A stretch of 64,000 nt of DNA from CAWEFA01 sp963808135 (GCA_963808135.1 CAWEFA010000119.1:1-64000); one strand, 5' to 3'. Positions 27,977 through 36,877 are shown, numbered from the stretch's first letter. Made by a program: numbers and translations. The notes: generated by a model from the letters alone, not told the origin.

Positions 27977-29431
27977 ATGGAACTGAAAGCAAATATAGGC
28001 CTTATAGGCCTTGCGGTAATGGGCGAAAACCTGGCGCTAAATTTTGAAAGTAAAGGTTTTACCGTATCGGTTTATAATCGCGAGCGTCGCAAAGTAGATA
28101 GCTTTATGGATGGACGCGGTAAAGGCAAAAAGTTTTTTGGTGTTTGTTCAGTTGAAGAACTTGCCAATTCATTGGAAAAACCTCGTAAAATTATATTAAT
28201 GGTCAAAGCCGGTGCCCCGGTTGATGAATTAATTGAAAAATTAATCCCATTTCTTGACAAAGGCGACATAATAATCGATGGCGGCAATTCGCATTTCCCC
28301 GATACTACAAGGCGTACAGAATACCTTGAAAGTAAAGGGCTGCTTTTTATCGGTACCGGAATTTCCGGCGGAGAAGAAGGCGCGCTTACGGGGCCGTCTA
28401 TTATGCCTGGCGGTTCAAAGGCTGCCTGGGAATATGTGAAACCGATTTTACAAAAAATCGCAGCTAAAGTTGATGATGGCACTCCCTGTTGCGATTGGGT
28501 TGGCGAGAAGGGGGCGGGTCATTTTGTAAAAATGGTACATAACGGGATTGAATACGGCGATATCCAGCTTATAAGCGAAGCATATCATCTTATGCGCGAA
28601 TTACTGGGCATGGGCGCCGATGAAATGAGTGAAATATTTAAAGGATGGAACAAAGGTGAATTGGACAGCTACCTGATTGAAATTACCGCAAATGTTCTTG
28701 CATTTAAGGATACTGACGGTATTCCCCTGGTTGATAAAATACTCGATGCCGCCGGACAAAAAGGTACGGGAAAATGGACAGGAATTGCTGCATTGGATTT
28801 AGGCAGTCCGTTAACGCTTATTGGCGAAGCTGTTTTTGCAAGATGCTTATCGGCACAAAAAGATGAACGCGTAAAAGCGTCAAAAGTACTTTCTGGGCCA
28901 AAACCAATTTTTAATGGCGATAAAAAACAATTCATAAACGATTTACAACATGCGCTGTATGCTTCAAAAATTGTTTCGTATGCGCAAGGATACCTGTTAA
29001 TGAGAGCTGCGGCAAAGGAATATGGCTGGAACCTGAATTATGGCGGAGTGGCTCTTATGTGGCGGGGCGGGTGCATTATCCGTTCGGCTTTTCTTGGTAA
29101 AATTAAAGAAGCTTTTGACAAAAATCCCGATCTTGATAACCTGTTGCTTGATGATTACTTTAAGGCCAGAATCCTTGCAGCGCAAAATGGCTGGCGCGAG
29201 ATTGTTTCCACTTCATTTCTTAATGGCATACCTGTTCCGGCTATGGCTTCGGCGCTTGCTTATTTTGACGGTTACAGGACTGAGAATTTACCGGCTAATT
29301 TAACACAGGCATTGCGCGATTATTTCGGCGCTCATACCTACGAGCGCATTGATAAGCCCCGTGGAACCGTGTTTCATACAAACTGGACAGGTAAAGGGGG
29401 CGAAACGGCATCGACTAATTACGTAGTGTAA
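27977..29431 (+). CDS. gnd: 6-phosphogluconate dehydrogenase, decarboxylating
   Basis: A 484-residue protein that oxidises 6-phosphogluconate to ribulose-5-phosphate and CO2 in the pentose phosphate pathway. The open frame extends upstream to 27932, but the ATG at 27977 gives MELKANIGLIGLAVMGENLALN, the expected start. The coenzyme motif GLAVMGENLALN, GTGISGGEEGALTGPS and the substrate/catalytic segment KMVHNGIEYGDIQLI are intact, as is the C-terminal KPRGTVFHTNWTG. No glucose-6-phosphate dehydrogenase gene follows here. Confidence 0.95.
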   Translation: MELKANIGLIGLAVMGENLALNFESKGFTVSVYNRERRKVDSFMDGRGKGKKFFGVCSVEELANSLEKPRKIILMVKAGAPVDELIEKLIPFLDKGDIIIDGGNSHFPDTTRRTEYLESKGLLFIGTGISGGEEGALTGPSIMPGGSKAAWEYVKPILQKIAAKVDDGTPCCDWVGEKGAGHFVKMVHNGIEYGDIQLISEAYHLMRELLGMGADEMSEIFKGWNKGELDSYLIEITANVLAFKDTDGIPLVDKILDAAGQKGTGKWTGIAALDLGSPLTLIGEAVFARCLSAQKDERVKASKVLSGPKPIFNGDKKQFINDLQHALYASKIVSYAQGYLLMRAAAKEYGWNLNYGGVALMWRGGCIIRSAFLGKIKEAFDKNPDLDNLLLDDYFKARILAAQNGWREIVSTSFLNGIPVPAMASALAYFDGYRTENLPANLTQALRDYFGAHTYERIDKPRGTVFHTNWTGKGGETASTNYVV

Positions 29432-29548
29432 GTTTTATTATTGGATTAATGGAAGCAGCTTAATAACTTATATTTTTCAGTTTTTTTAAAGTCCCTTTAC
29501 AGCGCCCTTGCTGAGCTATGTTTGCCGGGCTGTAGGTTTTGCAGGTTT

Positions 29549-29929
29549 TTATGATTTATATAAAAATTGTTTGACAAGGTTGTTCAATATTTTTTTATCC
29601 TTTGTCCATATTTTGTAATTATTTTTAATTGTTGCCTTAATTAATATTGTATCTACCAAACCGATTCCAACTTTATGATAATTGTTTTTATTAGCAAAGT
29701 CGGCAGATTCTAAAAATGAACCTTCAATAAATTTTATTCGTGGTAACACTTTCCAGTAAGATAAAATTGTGTTTCTTTCTTTGCCGCTTCGTGAACCAAA
29801 AAGCAATTCAGCAAAAATTGGTTCAATGGTTATAACATTTTTATTTTCGAGTAATAATTCCATTTCATCTATGAAATCAGGGTTTGACTTAAGGAATTCA
29901 ATCCAAATACTTGTATCTACTAAAATCAT
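29549..29929 (-). CDS. PIN-domain ribonuclease toxin (VapC-like)
   Basis: A 126-residue PIN-domain protein with the acidic residues of the active site: D5 in MILVDTSIWIEF, E41 in IFAELLFGS, D93 in GLVDTILIKAT and D111. VapC toxins cleave tRNA or rRNA with Mg2+. The ATG lies 2 bases after the stop of the small upstream gene, so the two are co-translated, as in type II toxin-antitoxin pairs. The specific RNA target is unknown. Confidence 0.85.
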   Translation of the reverse strand: MILVDTSIWIEFLKSNPDFIDEMELLLENKNVITIEPIFAELLFGSRSGKERNTILSYWKVLPRIKFIEGSFLESADFANKNNYHKVGIGLVDTILIKATIKNNYKIWTKDKKILNNLVKQFLYKS

Positions 29930-29931
29930 AT

Positions 29932-30138
29932 TTATCTTGAATTACGAATTGTTTCAGCATTAAAACCATCAAAAAATTTCAAAGGTTTTTTTCTAACATT
30001 ATTATTTAATTTTTGGATTCTTTTAATGTAAAGCCAATCCGAAAGGGCTTTGATAAGGCTATCGGTAATATTTTTCCCTTCGGTGTACTCCTGAACATCT
30101 TTTATTATCTCATCGGGAATTAATGCAGTTACTTTCAT
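29932..30138 (-). CDS. VapB-like antitoxin
   Basis: A 68-residue protein beginning MKVTALIPDEIIKDVQEYTEG, a short ribbon-helix-helix-like N-terminus for DNA binding and autoregulation, followed by a basic C-terminus (NNNVRKKPLKFFDGF) that could cover the toxin active site. The assignment rests mainly on its position directly before the PIN toxin. An IS element ends only 15 bases upstream of its ATG, so the native promoter has probably been displaced. Confidence 0.7.
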   Translation of the reverse strand: MKVTALIPDEIIKDVQEYTEGKNITDSLIKALSDWLYIKRIQKLNNNVRKKPLKFFDGFNAETIRNSR

Positions 30139-30153
30139 AAAATATGATTTATT

Positions 30154-31636
30154 TAGTCGAACCTCAAAAAGTATATTTTAGAATAATCAATTGATATTTA
30201 CCTTTAATAAGTAAAATAATTTGATCTGGCAAGTCATTTAAAAGTTGTACCAAAATATTTTTACCTGCTTTCCATAGGTTCATCATTCGTTTAAAGTTCA
30301 TGGCAGATGCAGCTAACATTACATTTACTGCATTTCCATAGCTTCCTTTTAAAAAGTTCCTGACCATTCGATAGTTATGCTTTAAATGCCCTATTACAGG
30401 TTCGATGGCTGCCCTACGTTTGTGCTTTGCTTTTCTTGATTTGGTTATCATTTTGTCTGGTTTAGGTAAGTGTATTTGTGTGTTGCGTATTTGTTTTGGC
30501 CCCGGATAGCCCCTGTCAACATACACATGTTGTGCTTCAATGCCTGTCAACCGTTGATGTTGTTCTAATGCCGAATCTAATGTTTTTGAGTCATGTAGGT
30601 TTTCATCAAAATTTAATGCCCCCACAATTACTCCTGTTCGTTGTGTAACCAGGATAGATACCTTGCTCCCAAATTCATACTTTTTATGTTCTTTACCTTT
30701 ACTAAAGCATTTAACTTGTGGCTCGTGTAAACTGTAAATTTTATCGCTGTCGCTCTTTTTTTGCTGTAATACTTGCTTATAAAGCGATAGCTCTGTTCCC
30801 CATTTTTGCAAATCTGATGGTGATAGTTTTCGCTCTATGTCCCTGACTAACCTTCCTGCTATTGTCTTTATTTTCTTACTGGCTTTGCGGGCTTTTGCTT
30901 CTCCGCCTTTTCTGCGTTTTAACCGCTGTGTGATGCTTAATTTTTTTACTGTTCGCTTATAACTCTGGCGTAGTTCAATGTCTTCTTTTTCAGCTATTAC
31001 CTGACACTTTTGGATTATCTTTTTGTATAGCTTTTCATCTGTAGGATAGGTGATATTTTTCTCTTGCACGGTGCTATCTCCGCTTAATGTTGTTCCTTTT
31101 CCATCTTTACCATTAATACGGATGCTTTCTTTTAGAATCAATTCAACCCCTTCTTCACCTATACGTTTTCTAAATTCTATCAACTCTGTTGGGACACATG
31201 GCGCTGTGCTACAAAAACACTCTTCTCCACTAAAATATTGGTAGTAGCTGTTCTCTGACCATTGCTCAACCATGCTTTCGTCACTTAAGTTGCGTAGTTG
31301 CTTCAAAATTAACAAGGATACCATTAAGCGGATAGGTTTTGCAGGAGCGCCCATGTTCGCGCTGTAATGTTTCTTAAATGAATCTTCAAATATTTGCCAA
31401 TCTATTTTATTGGCCAGGATATACAGTGGATGGCTATGGCTTAATTGCTCCTTAAAAGTACTGTAAAAACTTAATTGCGATTTGTCTTTTTCCCTTGGTA
31501 ACATAGTTTGCAAGCTTTTTGGCAAATTTGATTAAAACTTGCAAACTAACCTCGTTAAAAATCTATAAGTTATTAACCTTATAAATTGATTATTAACACC
31601 TTGTTCGCCTATAATTCGCCTTTTGATACTCGACTA
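30154..31636 (-). mobile_element. Complete IS element (IS5-like transposase)
   Basis: A 1483-bp element with imperfect terminal inverted repeats. The left end, TAGTCGAACCTCAAAA from 30154, matches the reverse complement of the right end, TAGTCGAGTATCAAAA ending at 31636, with three mismatches in 16. A single transposase gene fills it. No target duplication could be identified with confidence. It lies immediately upstream of the vapBC-like pair in the same orientation. Confidence 0.75.
30164..31525 (-). CDS. IS5-superfamily DDE transposase
   Basis: A 453-residue transposase. The N-terminal DUF772-type domain (PIRLMVSLLILKQLRNLSDE...YYQYFSGEE) is followed by the DDE core: Asp in TLSGDSTVQEK, Asp in VYVDRGYPGPKQ, and Glu in RRAAIEPVIGHLKHNYRMVRN. 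Between the first and second Asp is a long basic insertion (KRRKGGEAKARKASKK). The frame is intact and the terminal repeats are present, so the element may be active. A different subgroup label (IS1182-like) cannot be excluded by eye. Confidence 0.88.
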   Translation of the reverse strand: MPKSLQTMLPREKDKSQLSFYSTFKEQLSHSHPLYILANKIDWQIFEDSFKKHYSANMGAPAKPIRLMVSLLILKQLRNLSDESMVEQWSENSYYQYFSGEECFCSTAPCVPTELIEFRKRIGEEGVELILKESIRINGKDGKGTTLSGDSTVQEKNITYPTDEKLYKKIIQKCQVIAEKEDIELRQSYKRTVKKLSITQRLKRRKGGEAKARKASKKIKTIAGRLVRDIERKLSPSDLQKWGTELSLYKQVLQQKKSDSDKIYSLHEPQVKCFSKGKEHKKYEFGSKVSILVTQRTGVIVGALNFDENLHDSKTLDSALEQHQRLTGIEAQHVYVDRGYPGPKQIRNTQIHLPKPDKMITKSRKAKHKRRAAIEPVIGHLKHNYRMVRNFLKGSYGNAVNVMLAASAMNFKRMMNLWKAGKNILVQLLNDLPDQIILLIKGKYQLIILKYTF

Positions 31637-32074
31637 TTTATACGATACAAAAATACGATAAATAAAGAAGAAAAGAGATATTGTTTTAGTCTTTTTCTTT
31701 TTTCGTGCTTATTCGTCATAGTCAGCTAATACACTTGCGTATGCACAAGACTACGCCGAGTTGTGGGAGAGCATAGCTTTTAAATTTTTGTAGCAACACA
31801 AATACACAAAACATAGCAACCACTTAGTGGCGCCATCATTATAACCATAAGAATAAATAGGTCTCTGTACCTTTACTTTTATAACGCACGGATTACACTT
31901 CGCTAAATCCGCGTGAGTTGAGTTTGTAACCATAATTTTCATTGCACTTTTAGCAGGTTTTACAAGCATAAATGCATGAAAAGCAACTTTTGCGAGATTT
32001 TTTGCCTTAACAGCCAATGTTCGCAAACAAAGCAGGCTTGTTGTTTCTATAAAGATTGACGGTAAAACAGTCAA
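31637..32074. other. 438-bp non-coding stretch with a GGATT palindrome
   Basis: No convincing gene is present; a 107-codon open frame on the minus strand looks accidental. An imperfect inverted repeat is built on CACGGATTA (about 31888-31896) and AATCCGCGTG (about 31905-31914). The stretch lies between an IS and a small hypothetical gene and may be old mobile-element debris. Confidence 0.4.
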
Positions 32075-32326
32075 TCAGTTAGGTTCCCAATTAGCTATAT
32101 CTTTATAATAAATTTTTACAGACTCTATTTCTAAATATAATATTATTTCTTCTGGATCCCATTGTCCGAAAAGTTGATTAGCTGACCCCATTGTTCTATT
32201 CTCAACTTTACCTTCTAATGTTGAGCCATCAGTCTTTGTAATCTTAACTGATTTTTTAGTAATTAAATAATCTTTTGTATAGTCTGCAAGAGATTTAAGC
32301 ATGTGCCATTGCCATTCATTTCCCAT
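32075..32326 (-). CDS. Hypothetical small protein
   Basis: An 83-residue soluble protein with no family I recognise. It begins MGNEWQWHMLKSLADYTKDY and has a central strand-like segment (KSVKITKTDGSTLEGKVENR) that looks like a small beta-barrel edge, then acidic DPEEIILYLEIES. Amino-acid composition and the ATG start are plausible for a real gene, and the upstream 248 bases are free to hold a promoter. It stands alone between IS-side debris and the GSCFA gene. Confidence 0.5.
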   Translation of the reverse strand: MGNEWQWHMLKSLADYTKDYLITKKSVKITKTDGSTLEGKVENRTMGSANQLFGQWDPEEIILYLEIESVKIYYKDIANWEPN

Positions 32327-32574
32327 ATTAATTTATTTTATTTTTCTGGCAAAAATACGAAACAAATAAAACAATTTTAATGGGTCATGATTATCAATAT
32401 ATTAACTATTTTTTCTTACAAATAGCAAAAAAGAGGAAGATTGGATTTAATATATTGTCAAATTAAAAATCGTTTTTAAGATTTCATATCATTATTCTAA
32501 ACTGGCGATAATAAAAGAAAATTTTTTAAATTTTTGATTTGGTCAGGAAAACCTTATAAGAATTTATACAGATA

Positions 32575-33561
32575 CTATTCCTTCAAAGTTCTCAAAATAT
32601 TTTCTTTCAGATGCAAAATTGAGAAAAGGATGCTTTTTTTTCCAATTGATTCGATTTTTTTGAAAATTTGATTTACGAATTTTTTAAATGATTCGGAGTG
32701 TGGGTTCACCGGCCTGTGGTTTAAAGCAGCCACAATCCCGGCAATTTCAGAATTCAATTTTTGGGTGTCATTATCAAACCACGAACCGGCAAATTTTTCA
32801 AAAATGTAATCTATTGCCTGGTCCGACGGGTGCAGCATATCGGTATTATAAAAGCGGTAATCGCGCAAATCGTCCAACATAATTTCATAAGCGGGGAAAT
32901 AGTACCCATAGCCTTTATTGCAAAGTTCGTGTACGGCAACAATTAATATAGCTTTGCTCAATTGGTTCCCTTCGGCCTTATCTTTTAAATGCCTTACCGG
33001 GCTTACTGTGAAAAGTACTTTTAATTTCGGGTTAATGGAATTTATAGATTTAATAATGCCTTCGTAAGTTTCAACAATTGTTTCAACGCTTAATAAACGC
33101 CTTTCAAAATTTTCAGCAGGCAGTTTATGGCAGTTCGAAACAACCTGGCCGCTCTGTTTATGATAAAACACCCATGCCGTTCCGAAAGTAATGACAAGGC
33201 ATTCTGTTTTTTTCAAAAAGCCAGCAGAAAAATTAAGCCTTTCATTAATTTGCCGGAGGCACTGCTTTTTGTCGGGCAACGAAAATTTGCTATGGTGCAT
33301 GAATGAGTGCCAGTTTTCGTTATAGCAGAAAATTTCATCTTCAGTAAATATCCTGTCTTCCAACAATCTTTTAATACTGTTGTAAATTGAAACCGGATTA
33401 TAAAGGATACCGAAAGGGTTTAAATCAATATTAAACTTTAACGATTGAAGCCTGCTTCCAATATTCTCCGAGAAGCATGAACCCATAAAAATTAAAGGTG
33501 TTTTATGCGAAATTGGGAACGAACCTTTTTCAGGTTCTACAGGTGTTCTGAAAGTGCTCAT
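32575..33561 (-). CDS. GSCFA-domain (SGNH-hydrolase-like) protein
   Basis: A 328-residue protein of the GSCFA family, common in Bacteroidota. The name motif is seen in IFMGSCFSENIGSRL (residues 25-39), where Ser may be the nucleophile. FGTAWVF and FTVSPVRHLKD follow, and TDMLHPSDQAIDY near residue 240 supplies the Asp-x-x-His pair of SGNH hydrolases. These features predict an esterase or acyl-transfer role, but no substrate is known. It begins one base after the stop of the alpha/beta-hydrolase gene, so the two are one operon, possibly with the short peptide and cyclase upstream. Confidence 0.82.
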   Translation of the reverse strand: MSTFRTPVEPEKGSFPISHKTPLIFMGSCFSENIGSRLQSLKFNIDLNPFGILYNPVSIYNSIKRLLEDRIFTEDEIFCYNENWHSFMHHSKFSLPDKKQCLRQINERLNFSAGFLKKTECLVITFGTAWVFYHKQSGQVVSNCHKLPAENFERRLLSVETIVETYEGIIKSINSINPKLKVLFTVSPVRHLKDKAEGNQLSKAILIVAVHELCNKGYGYYFPAYEIMLDDLRDYRFYNTDMLHPSDQAIDYIFEKFAGSWFDNDTQKLNSEIAGIVAALNHRPVNPHSESFKKFVNQIFKKIESIGKKSILFSILHLKENILRTLKE

Positions 33562-33562
33562 T

Positions 33563-34402
33563 TTATATGATTTGAAAATTAGTTTGTAACCAGTTCAAGA
33601 TATAATCAAAAATTTCAAAGTTATTAAGTTCGTTATGGAGTTCATGAAAACAATTATCCCAAACTTTTAATGTCGTAAAATCACCTGTATTTCTGACAAA
33701 CAAATTTGTACTTTTAACTGGGGCAATCTTATCGGCGGAACCATGCATTAACAACATTGGGATATTTATAAGGTAACTTTTCCCAATAATATTTGATCCC
33801 AATTTAGAAGCTTCAAAATAAAGGCGGGCGGATATTTCGTTTTTGACCAATTTATCATTGGTATAATTAAGTCCTATATCGGCTTTGCGTGATAAATATT
33901 GCGGATTTATAATGTTCTTGATTGAAAGAAAAGGAAGAATGTGGATTAGCAATTTGAAAATAATTAATTTAAAATCGGAAACAGAATAGGATAGTTTAAA
34001 TAAGGGAGAACTGATTATCAAGCCTGAAATTTCAGGCTTTTTTGTTAGAAAATAATTTACGGCCAATATGCCGCCGAAATCATGCCCATACAATATTAAA
34101 GGAAGATCGGGAAAAATGTTTTTTGTTTGAGAAATAAGTGTTTCAATATTATTATTAAGCTCTGACAACTTAGAATGGGAGGGTTTACCTGAAGATTTCC
34201 CATATCCTTTTAAATCGATAGCTGTTATAGCTATATTTTTTTGGGCAAATAATGAAGACCAATAATTATATCGCCCGGAATGTTCGCCAATACCATGTAC
34301 AATACAAATAACAATTGAAGGGTTGCCTTCCGGCTCAACTACCCTGAATAGCAGCTTATTTTTACTGTAAATATTCAGATATTGCTCATATTGCCTCAAC
34401 AT
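33563..34402 (-). CDS. Alpha/beta hydrolase, MAG-lipase-like with Asp at the nucleophile position
   Basis: A 279-residue alpha/beta hydrolase of the serine-aminopeptidase S33 / monoacylglycerol-lipase group: VHGIGEHSGRY near residue 36, DLKGYGKSSG near 63, an acid in HGSADKIAPV and a His in CFHELHNE. The nucleophile elbow reads YGHDFGG, so Asp108 sits where these lipases have Ser (GHSMGG). Asp at this place is normal in haloalkane dehalogenases and epoxide hydrolases. Either the enzyme is of that chemistry or it has lost esterase activity. It lies between the lasso-like peptide gene (63 bases) and GSCFA (1 base). Confidence 0.82.
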   Translation of the reverse strand: MLRQYEQYLNIYSKNKLLFRVVEPEGNPSIVICIVHGIGEHSGRYNYWSSLFAQKNIAITAIDLKGYGKSSGKPSHSKLSELNNNIETLISQTKNIFPDLPLILYGHDFGGILAVNYFLTKKPEISGLIISSPLFKLSYSVSDFKLIIFKLLIHILPFLSIKNIINPQYLSRKADIGLNYTNDKLVKNEISARLYFEASKLGSNIIGKSYLINIPMLLMHGSADKIAPVKSTNLFVRNTGDFTTLKVWDNCFHELHNELNNFEIFDYILNWLQTNFQII

Positions 34403-34465
34403 TATTTTTGTTGTACATTAAAATAGAAAGTATAACCCTCTTTGTAAAATGTATTTTTTAAAAAT

Positions 34466-34690
34466 TCATGAAGCATTTGCCCCTGTGTAACCACCATCAT
34501 TTCCTGTTCCTTCATTCAAATCGGTAGTTTTAATCCCAATGATAGTTAATTCAGGTTTTTTCCATTCTTTTTTCATATTTTCTTTTATTTTGTTAACATG
34601 GCTTTGACTCTCTGATTGAACCTGATGTTTAAGAATGATAGGATCAATGGAAATTTTACTTGTAATATCATTTTTTTTCATGGTTAGCAT
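34466..34690 (-). CDS. Candidate RiPP precursor with lasso-peptide-like leader
   Basis: A 74-residue peptide (or 71 from the second ATG). Its C-terminal half has the layout of lasso-peptide precursors: MKKEWKKPELTIIGIKTT resembles the YxxPxLxxxGxxxxxT leader motif bound by the recognition element of these pathways. It is followed by a short Gly/Asn/Ser/Thr-rich tail, NEGTGNDGGYTGANAS. An asparagine-synthetase-like gene without the glutaminase Cys lies 250 bases upstream on the same strand, as lasso cyclases do. Against it, no Asp or Glu falls at core position 7-9 from an obvious Gly1, and no B1 or B2 maturation gene is in view. Confidence 0.5.
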   Translation of the reverse strand: MLTMKKNDITSKISIDPIILKHQVQSESQSHVNKIKENMKKEWKKPELTIIGIKTTDLNEGTGNDGGYTGANAS

Positions 34691-34940
34691 CGCTAAAGAG
34701 TTATATGTTTGGACTTTTAAAGAGAACTTAATTTATAAATATAATTTAGTAAGAAACTGCAAATTTGAGAAAAAATAATAACAATTGAACAAATGTAATG
34801 ATTGTTCATCATGTTAACATTTAACTAATAACAAAAAATTTTATTAATAGTTTGGTTAAATGTGTAAAATCAGGGATAAAGGAATTGGAAAGGCATTGAA
34901 AATAAAATTTAAAGAAGATAATTTAAGATGGGATGTTTTA

Positions 34941-36824
34941 TTATTCATCAAATTTGGATTCCATTAGCCAGCAGCCTGCCATACATCCACGGGCAACAAT
35001 TGATACATATTCGTTATATGATTTATGTTTGTTTAAAATATCGAGGTAACTTTTTATTTTTTGGCAATCAATGATATTGTTTGTGATTTTGTTTTTTTGA
35101 AACAAATCAACCAGGTTTTGCCATTCGTGTAATTCGGTTTCCAGCCTGTATGGCAGGTCGGAAGATTGCAAACCGCGTCGGGTATTCCGAAGCACTTCAT
35201 CCGGCAAAAGCCCGTTCATGGTTTGGCGGATCAACATTCTGTCTTTGCCATTTTCAATATAAACTGTATCGGGCAAGGAAAGGCAAAATTCCAGTATTCG
35301 TTTGTCCATAGTTGGATCGCGCACTTCAATTCCAAAAGCAGCGCCGGTTTCGAGCCATGAATGTCCAATGAATGTTTCTCCCGGTTTAATAATTTTTAAA
35401 CGTGAATTTATTGAATCGCCCAATGTTGAGAAAGTCGGATCAAAACCCGCTTCATTCATTTTTTCTGAAATTCTAATTTCATGAGCAAAATTGAAATTAA
35501 TAGCAGAATATTTTAACCACGGATTTTTTCCATTTCTGATTTTTTTCAATTGATTTTTAACTGAATCTATTAATGCGGCTTTCAAAATATTTAAATTGAT
35601 AAAGTTTTTAGAATTTATAATTGGGCTCGCATGAGAAATATACCAATTGAAATAATTTGATGTAGGCCATGAAATTGTTGCGTTTCCGCATTGCCCGGTT
35701 AATAATGTTCCACAATTGATTTCTTGTGCGCTACTCATCAAATCCATAATCCAGTATGCATTTGAAGCGGCATGTTCGGGTTGGTCGTGTATCCATAAAG
35801 CTTTTTTTATACCTTCCAGCACTGTAATATTTTTTGAGTTTAGCTGGTAATGTTTCATATTGCCATTAAATTCGACAACTTTTGAAGCAAATGTACCTTC
35901 GTTATAAATCAGGTTCTTTCCTTTTAAATGATGTTCAATTAATGGCACAGCCGTGAATACGGGAAGTTCAATGCCTTTATCTTTCAATAAATTTGAAGCA
36001 GTAACAGATATTGAAGATGAATCAAGCCCGCTGCTCAATGTCGATCCGACTTTTCGATAACTTCTTAACCTGCAATTTACGGCTTCGGTTAAAACATCTT
36101 TAAAATTTTCTAAATACGCGTCGTTTGAATCAAGCTTTAATTGTTTGGTTTCTTCAAGGGCCCAATATTTTGTCGTTTCAATTTTACCGGAATTTATAAT
36201 AAGATAATGTGAGGGGGGTATCCTGAAAATATTTGCAAAACACGTTTGTGTTCCATTACCGGGCCAGGATACCAAAATCTGGGCAAGCTTTAATTCGTTA
36301 ATTTTTTTTGGAACGGCTGAAAGGGACAATATGCCTTTTAAAGAGGATGAAAAAGTAAAAAAATTTTCACCCTTATAATAATACAAACCTGAAATTCCAT
36401 AATGGTCGCGTGCCAGGAACAATTTTTTTTCAATTTTGTGCCAAACTGCAAAGCACCAATCGCCCAAAAGCCTGTGAACACAGTCTTTGCCCCATTTACG
36501 ATAAGCATCAAATATTAATTCCGAGTCGGTAATTACCAGTCTCTTTTCATTTGGTATTTCAAGTAGGTCGAATAAGTCTCTTCTGTTGTCAATGCGTGCG
36601 GCAGAAATAAAAGTCAATCCTCGCTCATTGTCGAACAAAGGAAATATTTCACCTGTCGATTCAGGTGTATTATAAAGTTGTAATTGGCCTAAACCTGCCG
36701 GGCCTTCGTTCCATAAATATTGGCCATCCGGACTCCAATAGCGCATGGCTGATTGCATCTGGCATAATTCTTCACGATCGATTGGCCGGTCATTAAAATT
36801 TATTATCCCAAAAATTGCACTCAT
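34941..36824 (-). CDS. Asparagine-synthetase-like amide ligase (possible lasso cyclase)
   Basis: A 627-residue asparagine synthetase B homologue. The N-terminal Ntn domain (about residues 1-200) starts MSAIFGI, so the catalytic Cys2 that releases ammonia from glutamine is Ser. The ATP-pyrophosphatase loop SSGLDSSS is intact at about residues 264-271. It therefore probably activates a carboxylate as an acyl-adenylate but uses an amine other than glutamine ammonia, as lasso cyclases and beta-lactam synthetases do. A short lasso-leader-like peptide follows on the same strand. A true asparagine or capsule-sugar amide synthetase remains possible. Confidence 0.75.
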   Translation of the reverse strand: MSAIFGIINFNDRPIDREELCQMQSAMRYWSPDGQYLWNEGPAGLGQLQLYNTPESTGEIFPLFDNERGLTFISAARIDNRRDLFDLLEIPNEKRLVITDSELIFDAYRKWGKDCVHRLLGDWCFAVWHKIEKKLFLARDHYGISGLYYYKGENFFTFSSSLKGILSLSAVPKKINELKLAQILVSWPGNGTQTCFANIFRIPPSHYLIINSGKIETTKYWALEETKQLKLDSNDAYLENFKDVLTEAVNCRLRSYRKVGSTLSSGLDSSSISVTASNLLKDKGIELPVFTAVPLIEHHLKGKNLIYNEGTFASKVVEFNGNMKHYQLNSKNITVLEGIKKALWIHDQPEHAASNAYWIMDLMSSAQEINCGTLLTGQCGNATISWPTSNYFNWYISHASPIINSKNFINLNILKAALIDSVKNQLKKIRNGKNPWLKYSAINFNFAHEIRISEKMNEAGFDPTFSTLGDSINSRLKIIKPGETFIGHSWLETGAAFGIEVRDPTMDKRILEFCLSLPDTVYIENGKDRMLIRQTMNGLLPDEVLRNTRRGLQSSDLPYRLETELHEWQNLVDLFQKNKITNNIIDCQKIKSYLDILNKHKSYNEYVSIVARGCMAGCWLMESKFDE

Positions 36825-36869
36825 CTTAAATTTTTAATTTAATATTCGATCTGAATCACAATAATATTT

Positions 36870-36877
36870 CAAAGATA
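36870..36877 (-). promoter_or_regulatory. Candidate -7 box for the asparagine-synthetase-like gene
   Basis: On the minus strand this reads TATCTTTG, matching TAnnTTTG, 46 bases upstream of the start codon. A -33 TTG at normal spacing is not evident. Confidence 0.35.

Noticed and set aside
31751..32074. 107-codon open frame on the minus strand
   Set aside because: The translation has no domain, odd Cys/Leu clusters, and overlaps an imperfect DNA palindrome; it looks like non-coding or mobile-element debris rather than a gene.
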